Source: MED-G105 sp965263305
GTDB lineage: Bacteria; Pseudomonadota; Alphaproteobacteria; Caulobacterales; Parvularculaceae
Reading direction: 5' to 3'
Assembly (NCBI GenBank): GCA_965263305.1
Contig: OZ253666.1
Coordinates: 3,286,001-3,350,000 of the forward strand
DNA length: 64,000 bases
Below, in pieces: positions 26,650 through 35,190 of this stretch. The position numbers and the translations under genes were made by a program. How positions within the stretch are numbered: position 1 is the stretch's first letter; each line of letters starts with the position of its first letter. The notes under the pieces were generated by a model. It searched no databases. It saw only the letters and a program-made list of their open reading frames with translations, and was not told the DNA's origin.

Positions 26650-27762
26650 ATGACCGCATTTGAAGTCCGGCGGGACGATATACGCGCCACGCAATGGGTT
26701 GACGCATCTGGTGAGCCATCGGGAGCAACGTCCTCTGATGATCTAGCGCCAGGCTCGGCGCGACTGAAGATTGATCTCTTTTCTCTAACCTCGAACAACG
26801 TGACCTACGCCGCCATTGGGGCGGGTCCCTTAGGCTATTGGGATTTCTTTCCAGCCGCCGACGGTGGGGCAGAGTGGGGCCGCACGCCGGTTTGGGGGTT
26901 TGCGGACGTTATCGCATCCGCCGTTGAGGGTGTTGACGTTGGTGCGCGCGTTTATGGGTATTTCCCGATGGCGGAAACGCTCGATGTTTCGCCCGTTAAG
27001 GTCAGCGAAAAAGGCTTCATTGACGGGGCCGCCCATCGCCAAGCGAAAGCGGTGATTTACAACCAATATTCCTTCACCCAGACCGACCCCAGTTACGACG
27101 CTGCGTTCGAGCCGGAGCAAACTCTGTTCAGGCCGCTTTACGCCACGGGGTGGCTTGCCGCTGATTGTGTGGCGCGATCCGAGCCAACGCCGAGCGCCGT
27201 TATCATTTCAAGCGCCTCGTCCAAAACCGCGTTCACCACGGCGCATCAATTGAAAGACAAAGGCGGGTTCCGCCTGATAGGCCTGACGTCATCGAAGAAT
27301 GCCGCCTTTGTGAAGGGTACTGAGCTTTACGATGAGGTGATCACATATGATGACACGGCGTCTTTGTCGTTATCAGGACCCGCTGTTTTTGTTGATTACC
27401 TCGGGCGGCGTGATCTGACGGGTGAGGTCCACGATGCCGCCGGTGATTGCTTGACCCGCAGTCTTGTGATTGGCGTCGCCGATTGGGAGGCGCAAATCAC
27501 CGCAGAAAAAGAAGGGCGTGCGCCGGTGAGCGGTCCGAAGCCAGAATTTTTCTTTGCGCCGCAATATATTGCTGATCTCGTCAAACAAGAAGGCCCTGTT
27601 GTCCTGAAGCAGATGAATGACGCCATGCGCGCGTTTTACCCGGCATCGGCAAAATTTGTGACGCCACGGCGGGAGACGGGCGCAGCGGCGATTGAAACCG
27701 CCTGGAAAGCATTGACCGATGGCGATGTGCCCCCGTCCGAAGGATACGTTCTTTCCTTTTAA
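26650..27762 (+). CDS. DUF2855 family protein
   Basis: 370-residue cytosolic protein of the DUF2855 family, related to medium-chain dehydrogenase/reductases. The N-terminal half has a GroES-like segment (GVDVGARVYGYFPMAETLDV), and the second half has Rossmann-like features (AVIISSASSKTAFTTAHQLK), but the usual glycine-rich NAD(P) motif is altered. No activity is established. It lies nine bases after the second yceI gene and is likely cotranscribed with it. Confidence 0.8.
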   Translation: MTAFEVRRDDIRATQWVDASGEPSGATSSDDLAPGSARLKIDLFSLTSNNVTYAAIGAGPLGYWDFFPAADGGAEWGRTPVWGFADVIASAVEGVDVGARVYGYFPMAETLDVSPVKVSEKGFIDGAAHRQAKAVIYNQYSFTQTDPSYDAAFEPEQTLFRPLYATGWLAADCVARSEPTPSAVIISSASSKTAFTTAHQLKDKGGFRLIGLTSSKNAAFVKGTELYDEVITYDDTASLSLSGPAVFVDYLGRRDLTGEVHDAAGDCLTRSLVIGVADWEAQITAEKEGRAPVSGPKPEFFFAPQYIADLVKQEGPVVLKQMNDAMRAFYPASAKFVTPRRETGAAAIETAWKALTDGDVPPSEGYVLSF

Positions 27763-27898
27763 GGGCCTTAATAAACCGCAATCGACGCCGATGTGATTTA
27801 ATCTCTACCACATGGCGCGAGTGCTCGTGCGCATTTTGCAACGCCGCCGTTGGGGGTTGGCGTCCTAATCGATATTGATGCCCAGCCCTCCATTTGCC

Positions 27899-28978
27899 CT
27901 AAGCCCAAACCAACCTGTAATTCTGCCGAGCAACGGGCGCTTTGATGTCGAGATTGAGTAGGGCGTCTCCGCCAATCTTTTCTAAGAATCCGACAATATC
28001 GGTATTTCCTGCATCAAGGGCGGCCATCGCCCGTTGCAGCATCCATTGCGTATAGGGAATGATGAGACGCTCGCCGGTGTTTCCCTCTAACGTAAAGGGA
28101 TGCATGCCGATCATTCTAGGAATGTCTGCGTCAGCATTCGCTTCTTTCCAGGCAGCGACCTTGTCTACGAGATCAACAAGACAGGGGCCTTGTTCGCGCA
28201 TCATCCTTTGGAGAACGGGGACTAGCGTCTCAGGTATTTCATCGCCAGGCAAGAAATCGCCTTGACGCGGTGTTGGCGGGTTCTGCATGCGCAGGACCCA
28301 TTCAACGACTTTAGGGCTGCGTCGTTTCATTAATTCGCCTGAGGCCGGGTCGCGATATTGGTGCGCATAAAGAGGGCCGATCAAGCCGAAGTCACCGACG
28401 GAAGGCCGCCCCCCGAGCAGGTAATCGTGTTCTGAAAAATGTGCATTTAACTCGTCCAGTAAGGCTTCATATGACGCCTCGACCGAGGGACCCATTTCAG
28501 GCGTTGCCCCCAAAAGGGGAACAACGTCTTGAAACATTGCGGAGGCTTTCTCCGCTGCGGCGCGTTGGGTGGCTTCATCGCTTTCGGGCGCCGTTAATTT
28601 GCCGAACTCGCCGAGGGCGAAGTCCTTGTTATAGGTCCAGCGGTAATGCATCGCTGGAATGACTAACCATTCATCGCCGTAAATTTCTAACAAGCGTGCG
28701 GCCAAATGCTGCTTGGGCCCCTCGGGAATAACCGATGGCGTCGGCTCTTTCGCCTCAAAGTAATCAATGATCTCCGATGTATCCTGGATTGCTTCATCCT
28801 TCGGCGTGATCACGAGCGGAATGATAGGATAGCCAATCCGTGGTATGATGATTGTCTCGTAAATCTGGCGCGTCGCCACACGTTCTTCGAAACTGACGCC
28901 TTTCCAGCGGAGGTAAGCGCGTGCTTTACCTGTGAAGTAAGAAAGCTCGCCGCCATAGAGAATATTTTGATCGTTCAT
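27899..28978 (-). CDS. Glutathione S-transferase-like protein, extended form
   Basis: 359-residue protein with an N-terminal thioredoxin-like GST domain (LYGGELSYFTGKARAYLRWK, then IPLVITPKDEAIQDTSEII with the glutathione-contacting Asp-Thr-Ser) and a helical C-terminal domain (LLGGRPSVGDFGLIGPLYAH). It is longer than typical GSTs (about 200-230) by over 100 residues, with an extra C-terminal part (WMLQRAMAALDAG...). ATG 28978 follows GGAGAG; the frame is open to 29038. Substrate unknown. It is convergent with the DUF2855 gene and divergent from murJ. Confidence 0.8.
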   Translation of the reverse strand: MNDQNILYGGELSYFTGKARAYLRWKGVSFEERVATRQIYETIIIPRIGYPIIPLVITPKDEAIQDTSEIIDYFEAKEPTPSVIPEGPKQHLAARLLEIYGDEWLVIPAMHYRWTYNKDFALGEFGKLTAPESDEATQRAAAEKASAMFQDVVPLLGATPEMGPSVEASYEALLDELNAHFSEHDYLLGGRPSVGDFGLIGPLYAHQYRDPASGELMKRRSPKVVEWVLRMQNPPTPRQGDFLPGDEIPETLVPVLQRMMREQGPCLVDLVDKVAAWKEANADADIPRMIGMHPFTLEGNTGERLIIPYTQWMLQRAMAALDAGNTDIVGFLEKIGGDALLNLDIKAPVARQNYRLVWA

Positions 28979-29122
28979 AGAGATCTCTCCGCTGAATGAA
29001 GGGAGCGCCAATGTTGGGGGGCCTGGAGCACGGGTCAACGCCCGAGTGCAGTCCTCGCAAAAGCGTGACGGGGCGGTTTGCCCACCTTTGCCTCTTGCTG
29101 AGAACCGGCGTAGGTCGAAACC

Positions 29123-30730
29123 ATGAGCGGCGTTCTTTTAAAATCTCTCGCCACGGTCAGCGGCATGACCATGCTGAGTCGCGTCTTAGGGTTTGTGCGG
29201 CAAATCTTGATCGCAGGCGTGATCGGCGCTGGCGGCAACCCAGTGGCGGACGCTTTCTGGGCGGCGTTTCGATTGCCGAATTTGTTTCGCCGGCTGTTCG
29301 CGGAAGGCGCGTTTCAAGCGGCTTTCATTCCGCTCTTTCAGGGCAAGCTGGCGGGCGCGGAGGGAGACGCGGCGCGCGCCGAGGCGAAGCTCTTTGCAGA
29401 AGAAGTCTTGGCGGGGCTAATTCTTATTTTGGGCTTACTTACCCTGGTGGTCGAAGTCGCCGCGCCGTTATTTGTGTACACCGTCGCGTCTGGGTTCGAG
29501 AATGATCCTGAAAAATTTCGGCTGACAACCCTCTATATGCGGATCATGTTTCCGTATCTCGCATGTATGTCCCTTGTGGGGCTCTTGTCAGGTATTCTGA
29601 ATTCTCTTGATCGGTTTTTGGCCTTTGCGGGCGCACCGTTGTTGTTGAATATCTGTCAGATCGGGGCGATCGTGCTCTACGCCCAATCTGAATTGCCGGT
29701 GACCGGGGCCGCTCTTGCGGCGGCGACCGCCATGAGCGGCGTCCTCCAAGCAGCGCTCCTGATCTGGGGGGCAAAACGCCAGGGGTACTTCCTCCGGCTT
29801 CGTATCCCGCGTTGGACGCCCGGTGTCGCCCGATTGTTAAAACTGGGCGCGCCTGGGTTTATTGCTGGTGCTGCCGTGCAGATTAATATCGTGATCGGCA
29901 CAAATATCGCGAGCCGCCAGCCGGGCGCAGTCTCCTGGTTGATGAACGCGGACCAGCTCTACCAACTGCCTCTCGCGGTGATCGGCATCGCCTTAGGCGC
30001 GGTGTTGCTGCCGAGCCTGTCGCGAAAGGTGAAAACCGGCGATGAGGATGGTGCTGCGGCGACCTTAAATCGTTCGCTAGAACTCTCAGCGTTATTGACG
30101 TTACCGGCGGCGGCGGCGTTCTTGATCATGGCCGCGCCGATTTGCGACGCGTTGTTTCGCGGGATCGCGGGCGATGCCCTTTCCCTTTTTGGCGGGCGAT
30201 CCTCGGCGTTTACCGCCCATGATGTCGCCATGACCGGCGCGGCGTTGGCGCTTTATGGGGCGGGATTGCCGGCGTTTGTTTGGCAAAAGGTATTTTTACC
30301 GGCGTTTTACGCGCGCGAAGATACAAAGACACCCATGCGATACGCCCTGTGGGCCATTGCGCTGAACACGGCGCTCTCCCTCGCGCTCTTCCCCCTTTTA
30401 GGATTCAAAGGCGTCGCCCTCGCGACGAGCGCAGCAGCGTGGTTTCAATTGGGATTGTTGGTGGTGCGCTCGCGGCGGGACAAGCACTTTGCGCCGGACG
30501 GGCGTCTCGCCGGTCGACTACCGCGCATTTTGTTAGCTGTCGCCGTGATGAGTGGTTTTTTGCTTTGGGCGGCGCCGCAAACAGAAGCGGCGGCCGCTTT
30601 AACCTTTGGCCGGGAATGGGTGGCGACCCTCCTGTTGGCCGGCGTGGGCGCGCTTGTTTACGCCGCCGCGCTGATCGCCCTTGGCGGGGCGCGCCTTGCC
30701 GACTACAAGGCGCTGGCGGGACGTCGCTAG
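29123..30730 (+). CDS. murJ: Lipid II flippase MurJ
   Basis: MOP-family membrane protein (535 residues, about 14 helices) that moves lipid II across the inner membrane for peptidoglycan synthesis. The N-terminus MTMLSRVLGFVRQILIAGVI, the ADAFWAAFRLPNLFRRLFAEGAF block and the central KVFLPAFYAREDTKTP are diagnostic. It is followed 41 bases later by trpS in the same direction. No unusual features; length normal for the family. Confidence 0.94.
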   Translation: MSGVLLKSLATVSGMTMLSRVLGFVRQILIAGVIGAGGNPVADAFWAAFRLPNLFRRLFAEGAFQAAFIPLFQGKLAGAEGDAARAEAKLFAEEVLAGLILILGLLTLVVEVAAPLFVYTVASGFENDPEKFRLTTLYMRIMFPYLACMSLVGLLSGILNSLDRFLAFAGAPLLLNICQIGAIVLYAQSELPVTGAALAAATAMSGVLQAALLIWGAKRQGYFLRLRIPRWTPGVARLLKLGAPGFIAGAAVQINIVIGTNIASRQPGAVSWLMNADQLYQLPLAVIGIALGAVLLPSLSRKVKTGDEDGAAATLNRSLELSALLTLPAAAAFLIMAAPICDALFRGIAGDALSLFGGRSSAFTAHDVAMTGAALALYGAGLPAFVWQKVFLPAFYAREDTKTPMRYALWAIALNTALSLALFPLLGFKGVALATSAAAWFQLGLLVVRSRRDKHFAPDGRLAGRLPRILLAVAVMSGFLLWAAPQTEAAAALTFGREWVATLLLAGVGALVYAAALIALGGARLADYKALAGRR

Positions 30731-30771
30731 GCGTATTCCCATCGATAAGCTCAAAACGGACAGACCCTCCC

Positions 30772-31845
30772 ATGACGGACATACAAGCCGGGCAAGCCGG
30801 CGCTGAAGACCTATATGATGGCCCTGAACGGGTGCTTTCCGGCATTCAGCCATCCGGCGGCATGCATTTAGGCAATTATCTTGGCGCAATCCGAAAATTC
30901 GTCTCCTTGCAAGAAAAGCTCGATTGCTTTTTCTGCGTTGTTGACCTTCACGCCATCACCGTCTGGCAGGACCCTGAAAAACTTCGTGAGCAGACATATC
31001 ACATCGCAGCGGCGTATATCGCCGCCGGTGTCGATCCGAAGCGCGCCGCTGTTTTCCATCAGTCGGCGGTGCGCGCCCATGCCGAACTCGCCTGGATCTT
31101 TAATTGCGTAGGACGCCTTGGCTGGTTGGATCGCATGACCCAGTTCAAAGACAAAGCCGGCAAAGAGAAGCAACGCGCCTCCGTCGGGCTTTATACGTAT
31201 CCGTTGCTGATGGCCGCTGATATCCTCGTTTATAAGGCGACCCATGTGCCCGTGGGAGAAGACCAGAAACAGCATTTGGAATTGTCCCGGGACATCGCGG
31301 GTAAGTTCAACCATGATTTCGAGACGCCAGGGTTTTTCCCCCTTCCGGAGCCGTTGATCAAAAGCGCCTATGGCGGCGCGTTTGATGGACCGGGCGCGCG
31401 CATCATGTCGTTGAGGGATGGGTCGGCGAAAATGTCCAAATCCGATTCTTCACAAAACGCGTGTTTGTATTTGTCAGACAGCGTCGACGACATCACCAAG
31501 AAAATCAAAAAAGCCAAGACCGACCCGGAACCCTTGCCGTCAGAAATTGATGGGCTGGCGGAGCGGCCAGAGGCGACGAATCTTGTCGGCATCTATGCCG
31601 CCCTATCGGGAACGTCTGAGTCGGAGGTTTTAAAAACCTATGGCGGGCAAGGCTTCGGCGTGTTCAAACCAGCTCTTGCCGAGCTTGTCGCCGAAAAAAT
31701 CGGCCCCATCGGCGCTGAGATGCGTCGCCTTGAAGGGGACCCTGGCTATTTGCAGGGTGTTCTCAAAGACGGTGCTGAACAGGCCTCGAAGATCGCCGAT
31801 CCGATCGTCGCCGAGGTCAAGGAAATTGTCGGGTTTGTGGTCTAG
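30772..31845 (+). CDS. trpS: Tryptophanyl-tRNA synthetase
   Basis: Class I aminoacyl-tRNA synthetase (357 residues). The HIGH-like motif is in SGIQPSGGMHLGNYLGAI, and the KMSKS motif in SAKMSKSDSSQNACL. GEDQKQHLELSRDIA is also typical of bacterial TrpRS. The open frame runs far upstream through murJ in another frame, but ATG 30772, at the position that matches the family N-terminus, is the start. No T-box or attenuator precedes it. Confidence 0.95.
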   Translation: MTDIQAGQAGAEDLYDGPERVLSGIQPSGGMHLGNYLGAIRKFVSLQEKLDCFFCVVDLHAITVWQDPEKLREQTYHIAAAYIAAGVDPKRAAVFHQSAVRAHAELAWIFNCVGRLGWLDRMTQFKDKAGKEKQRASVGLYTYPLLMAADILVYKATHVPVGEDQKQHLELSRDIAGKFNHDFETPGFFPLPEPLIKSAYGGAFDGPGARIMSLRDGSAKMSKSDSSQNACLYLSDSVDDITKKIKKAKTDPEPLPSEIDGLAERPEATNLVGIYAALSGTSESEVLKTYGGQGFGVFKPALAELVAEKIGPIGAEMRRLEGDPGYLQGVLKDGAEQASKIADPIVAEVKEIVGFVV

Positions 31846-32031
31846 GCGCTCTTGGCCTGGAGATGACCACCAGATGGCCACTCATGAGGTGGACCGCCCG
31901 CGAAGCGCGCTCGGCGGCTTGATCGCGTGAGACGGCGGGTGAAAAATCCGGTATGATATTTCATCGAATTCACCCCTTGATGATTCTCGAGTTGTCCTAC
32001 CGCCGTTTGTCCAATCCTTTAGAGGATTTCC

Positions 32032-33375
32032 ATGTCTGACAGCCCAGACGTCTCTGAAACCTCAGGCGCCCCGACACTCTCAGCGTCGGGCAATCCATTC
32101 AGGAGCCATTTGACGGCGATGGGTGTGGGGTTCGCCATTGCCGCAGTTGTGGCCGGCGCCTTGTTCGTCGCCTTCGCTGTGACGGATGGAGATGGCGATC
32201 AAATCATCACCCAGTTCACTGACGATCGTGAGGGAGGGGATGGCGTTGGAGAATTTGTCCGCGAAGAAAACGATCGCACCGTTAAAGCGCGGTGGCGGGG
32301 GGAGTTTTCGCTAAGCGCCGATGGAAGGTCCGTTGAACGCCTGGATGGCGAACTCAAAATTTCAGAAAAAGACAAAGGCGAGAACCGGGAAGTTGTTTTT
32401 GAAGGCGATGGCGCGACCACGCGCCTTGTCAGCGCAAAGGCGGGCAAGACCGACGTTTCGCCGGGTGATGATCGTGACGCCCTAGCGGGCGATTTAGTGC
32501 TCCTATTCGCCCGTCTTTCAGGCGCGGATGCCGAAAAACGGGTGGCGTCTCTCTTGTCTGTTGGGGGCGTCGAATCTGTCCTAGCAGAAATAGATGAACT
32601 ACAAAGCAGCTACGCGATGCGCCGATACATGAAGGCGTTGCTGCAACAAGCGCTATTATCTGATGGCGATGTCATCAACCTTTCGACACGAATTGCGTCT
32701 CTTGAAAACGACTATGATCAGCGAACGGCGATTGTCGAGATTTTCAAAAAAATGGCGGCGCCTCCAGACGCGGCGATTCAGTTGCTTCAAACGACATCTA
32801 AGATGGAGAGCGATTACGAAAAGCGTCAAGTCCTCGATGAGTTAAGCGATGCGTACAACAATAGTGCTCTTCCTACGGAGGTTGCACAAAACATTATCGC
32901 CGTTGTTCGTGGTTTCGACAGTGATTACGAAGCGCGCCTCTCAGCCGAAGCCTTGCTGAAGTCGAATGCCCTAAAACCGGTGGATGCGGCGGACCTCTTG
33001 GCGATGACCGTTGAGGGCCTTGAAAGCGACTACGAAACGCGATTGCTGATCGAATTGGCGTCGGCGCGCCTTGATGAGGCGCCCATGGCGGACGTGATTA
33101 TTGAGGCGCTCTCTGAAATAAAGGGCGATTATGAGCTGCGCCTTGTCACTGAAAATGTGGCTGATCGGTTGCCCAAGGAAAGTCCGTTTTGGTCGGCGCT
33201 GTTGGCGAATGTCGGCAATGTTTCCAGCGACCGGGAGCGGCGCTTGGCGCTGGAAAGCGTGGCGGCCCGGATGCCGCGCGCCCCTGAAACGGTGGCTCAG
33301 TATCGCGCCCTTGCGAGCGAAATTGACGCCGATGCTGAGCGCCGGCGAGCCCTGGCCGCGATAGAGTGGCCGTAA
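32032..33375 (+). CDS. Membrane-anchored protein with eight SDYE-type helical repeats
   Basis: 447 residues, product unknown. One transmembrane segment lies at about residues 30-50 after a 29-residue Ser/Thr-rich cytoplasmic tail. The residues after it are acidic and Gly-rich. From about residue 180 there are roughly eight tandem repeats of about 35 residues, each opening with a variant of ESDYEKR (SSYAMRR, ENDYDQR, ESDYEKR, DSDYEAR, ESDYETR, KGDYELR, SSDRERR, DADAERR) and predicted all-helical. Similar repeats occur in the periplasmic parts of some M56/BlaR1-like sensor proteins. Its sigma-factor neighbour downstream suggests a role in envelope-stress sensing (inference). GAGGA precedes the start. 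Confidence 0.72.
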   Translation: MSDSPDVSETSGAPTLSASGNPFRSHLTAMGVGFAIAAVVAGALFVAFAVTDGDGDQIITQFTDDREGGDGVGEFVREENDRTVKARWRGEFSLSADGRSVERLDGELKISEKDKGENREVVFEGDGATTRLVSAKAGKTDVSPGDDRDALAGDLVLLFARLSGADAEKRVASLLSVGGVESVLAEIDELQSSYAMRRYMKALLQQALLSDGDVINLSTRIASLENDYDQRTAIVEIFKKMAAPPDAAIQLLQTTSKMESDYEKRQVLDELSDAYNNSALPTEVAQNIIAVVRGFDSDYEARLSAEALLKSNALKPVDAADLLAMTVEGLESDYETRLLIELASARLDEAPMADVIIEALSEIKGDYELRLVTENVADRLPKESPFWSALLANVGNVSSDRERRLALESVAARMPRAPETVAQYRALASEIDADAERRRALAAIEWP

Positions 33376-33416
33376 TCCTTAGACTGCGTGAGCCAATGAG
33401 CGAACATACAATACAT

Positions 33417-33428
33417 GTGAGCGCTCAC
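33417..33428. promoter_or_regulatory. 12-bp palindrome upstream of the sigma factor
   Basis: GTGAGCGCTCAC is a perfect palindrome, with another TGAGCG 20 bases to its left (33398-33403) and CTCACTCA on its right. It lies about 160 bases before the sigma-factor start, in the gap after the repeat-protein gene, where a promoter is expected. An operator for an unlinked regulator is possible; no matching regulator gene is nearby. Confidence 0.35.
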
Positions 33429-33588
33429 TCATAATTGTTTCATCTCCGTTCTAACCTTCGTTGTCATGGGGTTGAGCCAGCGTGGCCTTCAGCTGTCGTT
33501 TTGGCTTTTTCCATCAAGAATCAAAAAAGGTACCGGAGGAGGGACACGTTTCGCGGGCTGCGACGACTTTATTCCTAGAGACAGCAAA

Positions 33589-34341
33589 ATGAGCGACAAC
33601 AAGTCGATGAGGAATTCCCGCGACAAAAGTCAGAACACCGCGAGACGGGGCGGGGCGCAGATCGCTCCCGGAACTACTCTTTCCCCGGGGGTTTCTGACG
33701 ACCAGCGTCACCACCCTCGTGATGATCGGCAGAAGGAACGCGCCTATGACGCTTATCTGGTTGCGATTGTTCAAACGGGGGACCATCAAAACCAACGAAC
33801 GGCGATGGCGCAATTGGCGGCGCGCTGGCGCGCGCGCCTTTATCGTCACGCGGTGCGGTTAACGGGGGAGGCTGATCTTGGCGCTGATGTCGCGCAGGAC
33901 GCCTGGGCCGATATCATCGCAGGGATCCGGGGACTATCAAATCAACGGCTCTTTCCCGCTTGGGCGTTTCAAATTGTGACGCGTCGAGCCGCGGATGTGA
34001 TCCGTAAGCGCCAGAAAACCCGACGGCTAAAAAACGCCGCTGAAACCGATGCTGTGATCGCGTCACAGGGCGTGGGCGCTGAGAATGCAGGCGGTGAAAA
34101 GCAAACGTTAAAACTAGCGTTAGGCCAGGCGATGGCGTCCTTACCGCGCGAGCAGCGGGCGGTTTTGGCGTTGCATTACGCCGAAGGCTTGACCATCACA
34201 GAAGTCGCCGTCGCCATGAAAATACCCGAAGGAACCGTGAGATCCCGCCTAATGAGGGCAAAATCCGTACTGCGACAAAAACTTGAAACGACGGGGTCTA
34301 TTCAAGAAACCGAGACCACAAAGGAGACTAACGATGAGTGA
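33589..34341 (+). CDS. ECF-type sigma-70 family RNA polymerase sigma factor
   Basis: About 250 residues. Region 2 is seen in RLYRHAVRLTGEADLGADVAQDAWADI and following FPAWAFQIVTRRAADVIRK. Region 4 with its helix-turn-helix is seen in SLPREQRAVLALHYAEGLTI then AVAMKIPEGTVRSRLMRAK. A hydrophilic N-terminal tail of about 50 residues precedes region 2; ATG 33466 would lengthen it further, and start choice is uncertain. It overlaps the next gene by 8 bases, the usual place for an anti-sigma or partner gene, here a small membrane protein without a known anti-sigma domain. Confidence 0.87.
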   Translation: MSDNKSMRNSRDKSQNTARRGGAQIAPGTTLSPGVSDDQRHHPRDDRQKERAYDAYLVAIVQTGDHQNQRTAMAQLAARWRARLYRHAVRLTGEADLGADVAQDAWADIIAGIRGLSNQRLFPAWAFQIVTRRAADVIRKRQKTRRLKNAAETDAVIASQGVGAENAGGEKQTLKLALGQAMASLPREQRAVLALHYAEGLTITEVAVAMKIPEGTVRSRLMRAKSVLRQKLETTGSIQETETTKETNDE

Positions 34342-34708
34342 ACTTGACAACTTAATTCAGCAAACACTCGATGCGGAAGACCGTGAACTGATGAAGCGTT
34401 TCGAAGAGCGCGGGATGTTCGGCCAGGTATTCGGGATGTTTGAAGGCAAGCTCGGATGGATGGCGAGATTGATGTTTGTGATCGGCACCGTTGTTTTCGC
34501 GGTCGGTTCGTACGCCGCGTGGAAATTTGCGACGATATCGGATCTCGCCATCGCAATGCGTTGGGCGGCGCTTGCCTGGGCGTGTTATATGACGATGGTG
34601 GTCTTGAAAATTTGGAGCTACATCCGAATGGGCAACAACGAACTGTCGCGTGAAATAAAGCGCCTTGAACTTCAGATCGCGCGCCTTCAATCACGTCTCG
34701 ATAAATAG
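34334..34708 (+). CDS. Small membrane protein with C-terminal coiled coil (DUF6768-like), sigma partner
   Basis: 124 residues. The cytoplasmic N-terminus has LDNLIQQTLDAEDRELMKRF. Two transmembrane segments follow (about residues 45-65 and 75-95), then a heptad-like end (SREIKRLELQIARLQSRLDK) that should form a coiled coil. Proteins of this layout are often encoded right after ECF sigma genes. AAGGAG lies eight bases before ATG 34334, and the gene overlaps the sigma stop. A role as sigma regulator is inferred from position only. Confidence 0.7.
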   Translation: MSELDNLIQQTLDAEDRELMKRFEERGMFGQVFGMFEGKLGWMARLMFVIGTVVFAVGSYAAWKFATISDLAIAMRWAALAWACYMTMVVLKIWSYIRMGNNELSREIKRLELQIARLQSRLDK

Positions 34709-34719
34709 GCCGCGCGTCG

Positions 34720-35172
34720 TCAAGGCATAAATTTATCCGGCTCAACCCATTGGTGGCGCGCCTCAACGCAGAAGAGCCTCGCCTTTGAATAAAAAGTGAG
34801 GGGATAATCAGATGACGCGAGGGGGGATGACAAAAGCGTCGTCGCCTGAGAACCGATTTCATCGTCCTCTCGTTCAGATAAAAATTTATTGATCTGTCTC
34901 AGGAAGAAAATAGTAAGAGTATGATGATAGCCGTCGGTATCGGTGTTTTGCACCCCCGTTGCTTCGTTGTATTGCTTGATCAGAGAGGGGGCGGCGGCTT
35001 CCGCGCCGTTGAGATCAAGGTCGTGCAATAAACCGCAGGCGAACAGAAGATGGGCGCAATGGGTCCATTGCGCCTTTGGCAGGGTGCGCGATTTAACGCC
35101 ATCCAGAATGTATCCCACATCGCCGTTCGTGACGATGTCGCCGGCATGAATGGGTTTGGCGTTCGTGCTCAT
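34720..35172 (-). CDS. Conserved hypothetical protein, HHTLT-type
   Basis: 150-residue soluble protein that I cannot assign to a named family. Visible features are KAQWTHCAHLLFACGLL and GVQNTDTDGYHHTLTIFF, both His/Trp containing and looking like a conserved ligand or metal pocket; the C-terminus VEARHQWVEPDKFMP is Trp-rich. It sits 18 bases upstream of the isoaspartyl peptidase gene end on the same strand, so the two are not in the usual operon order. No signal peptide. Confidence 0.65.
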   Translation of the reverse strand: MSTNAKPIHAGDIVTNGDVGYILDGVKSRTLPKAQWTHCAHLLFACGLLHDLDLNGAEAAAPSLIKQYNEATGVQNTDTDGYHHTLTIFFLRQINKFLSEREDDEIGSQATTLLSSPLASSDYPLTFYSKARLFCVEARHQWVEPDKFMP

Positions 35173-35190
35173 GATCTGTCGTCAGTGTTT

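Noticed and set aside
30280..30771. A long frame upstream of trpS
   Set aside because: It is a shadow of murJ in another frame; TrpRS proteins start at the chosen ATG.
33466..33588. The 41-codon N-terminal extension of the sigma factor from ATG 33466
   Set aside because: No ribosome-binding site precedes it and the extension shows no sigma-factor motif; the ATG at 33589 is preferred.
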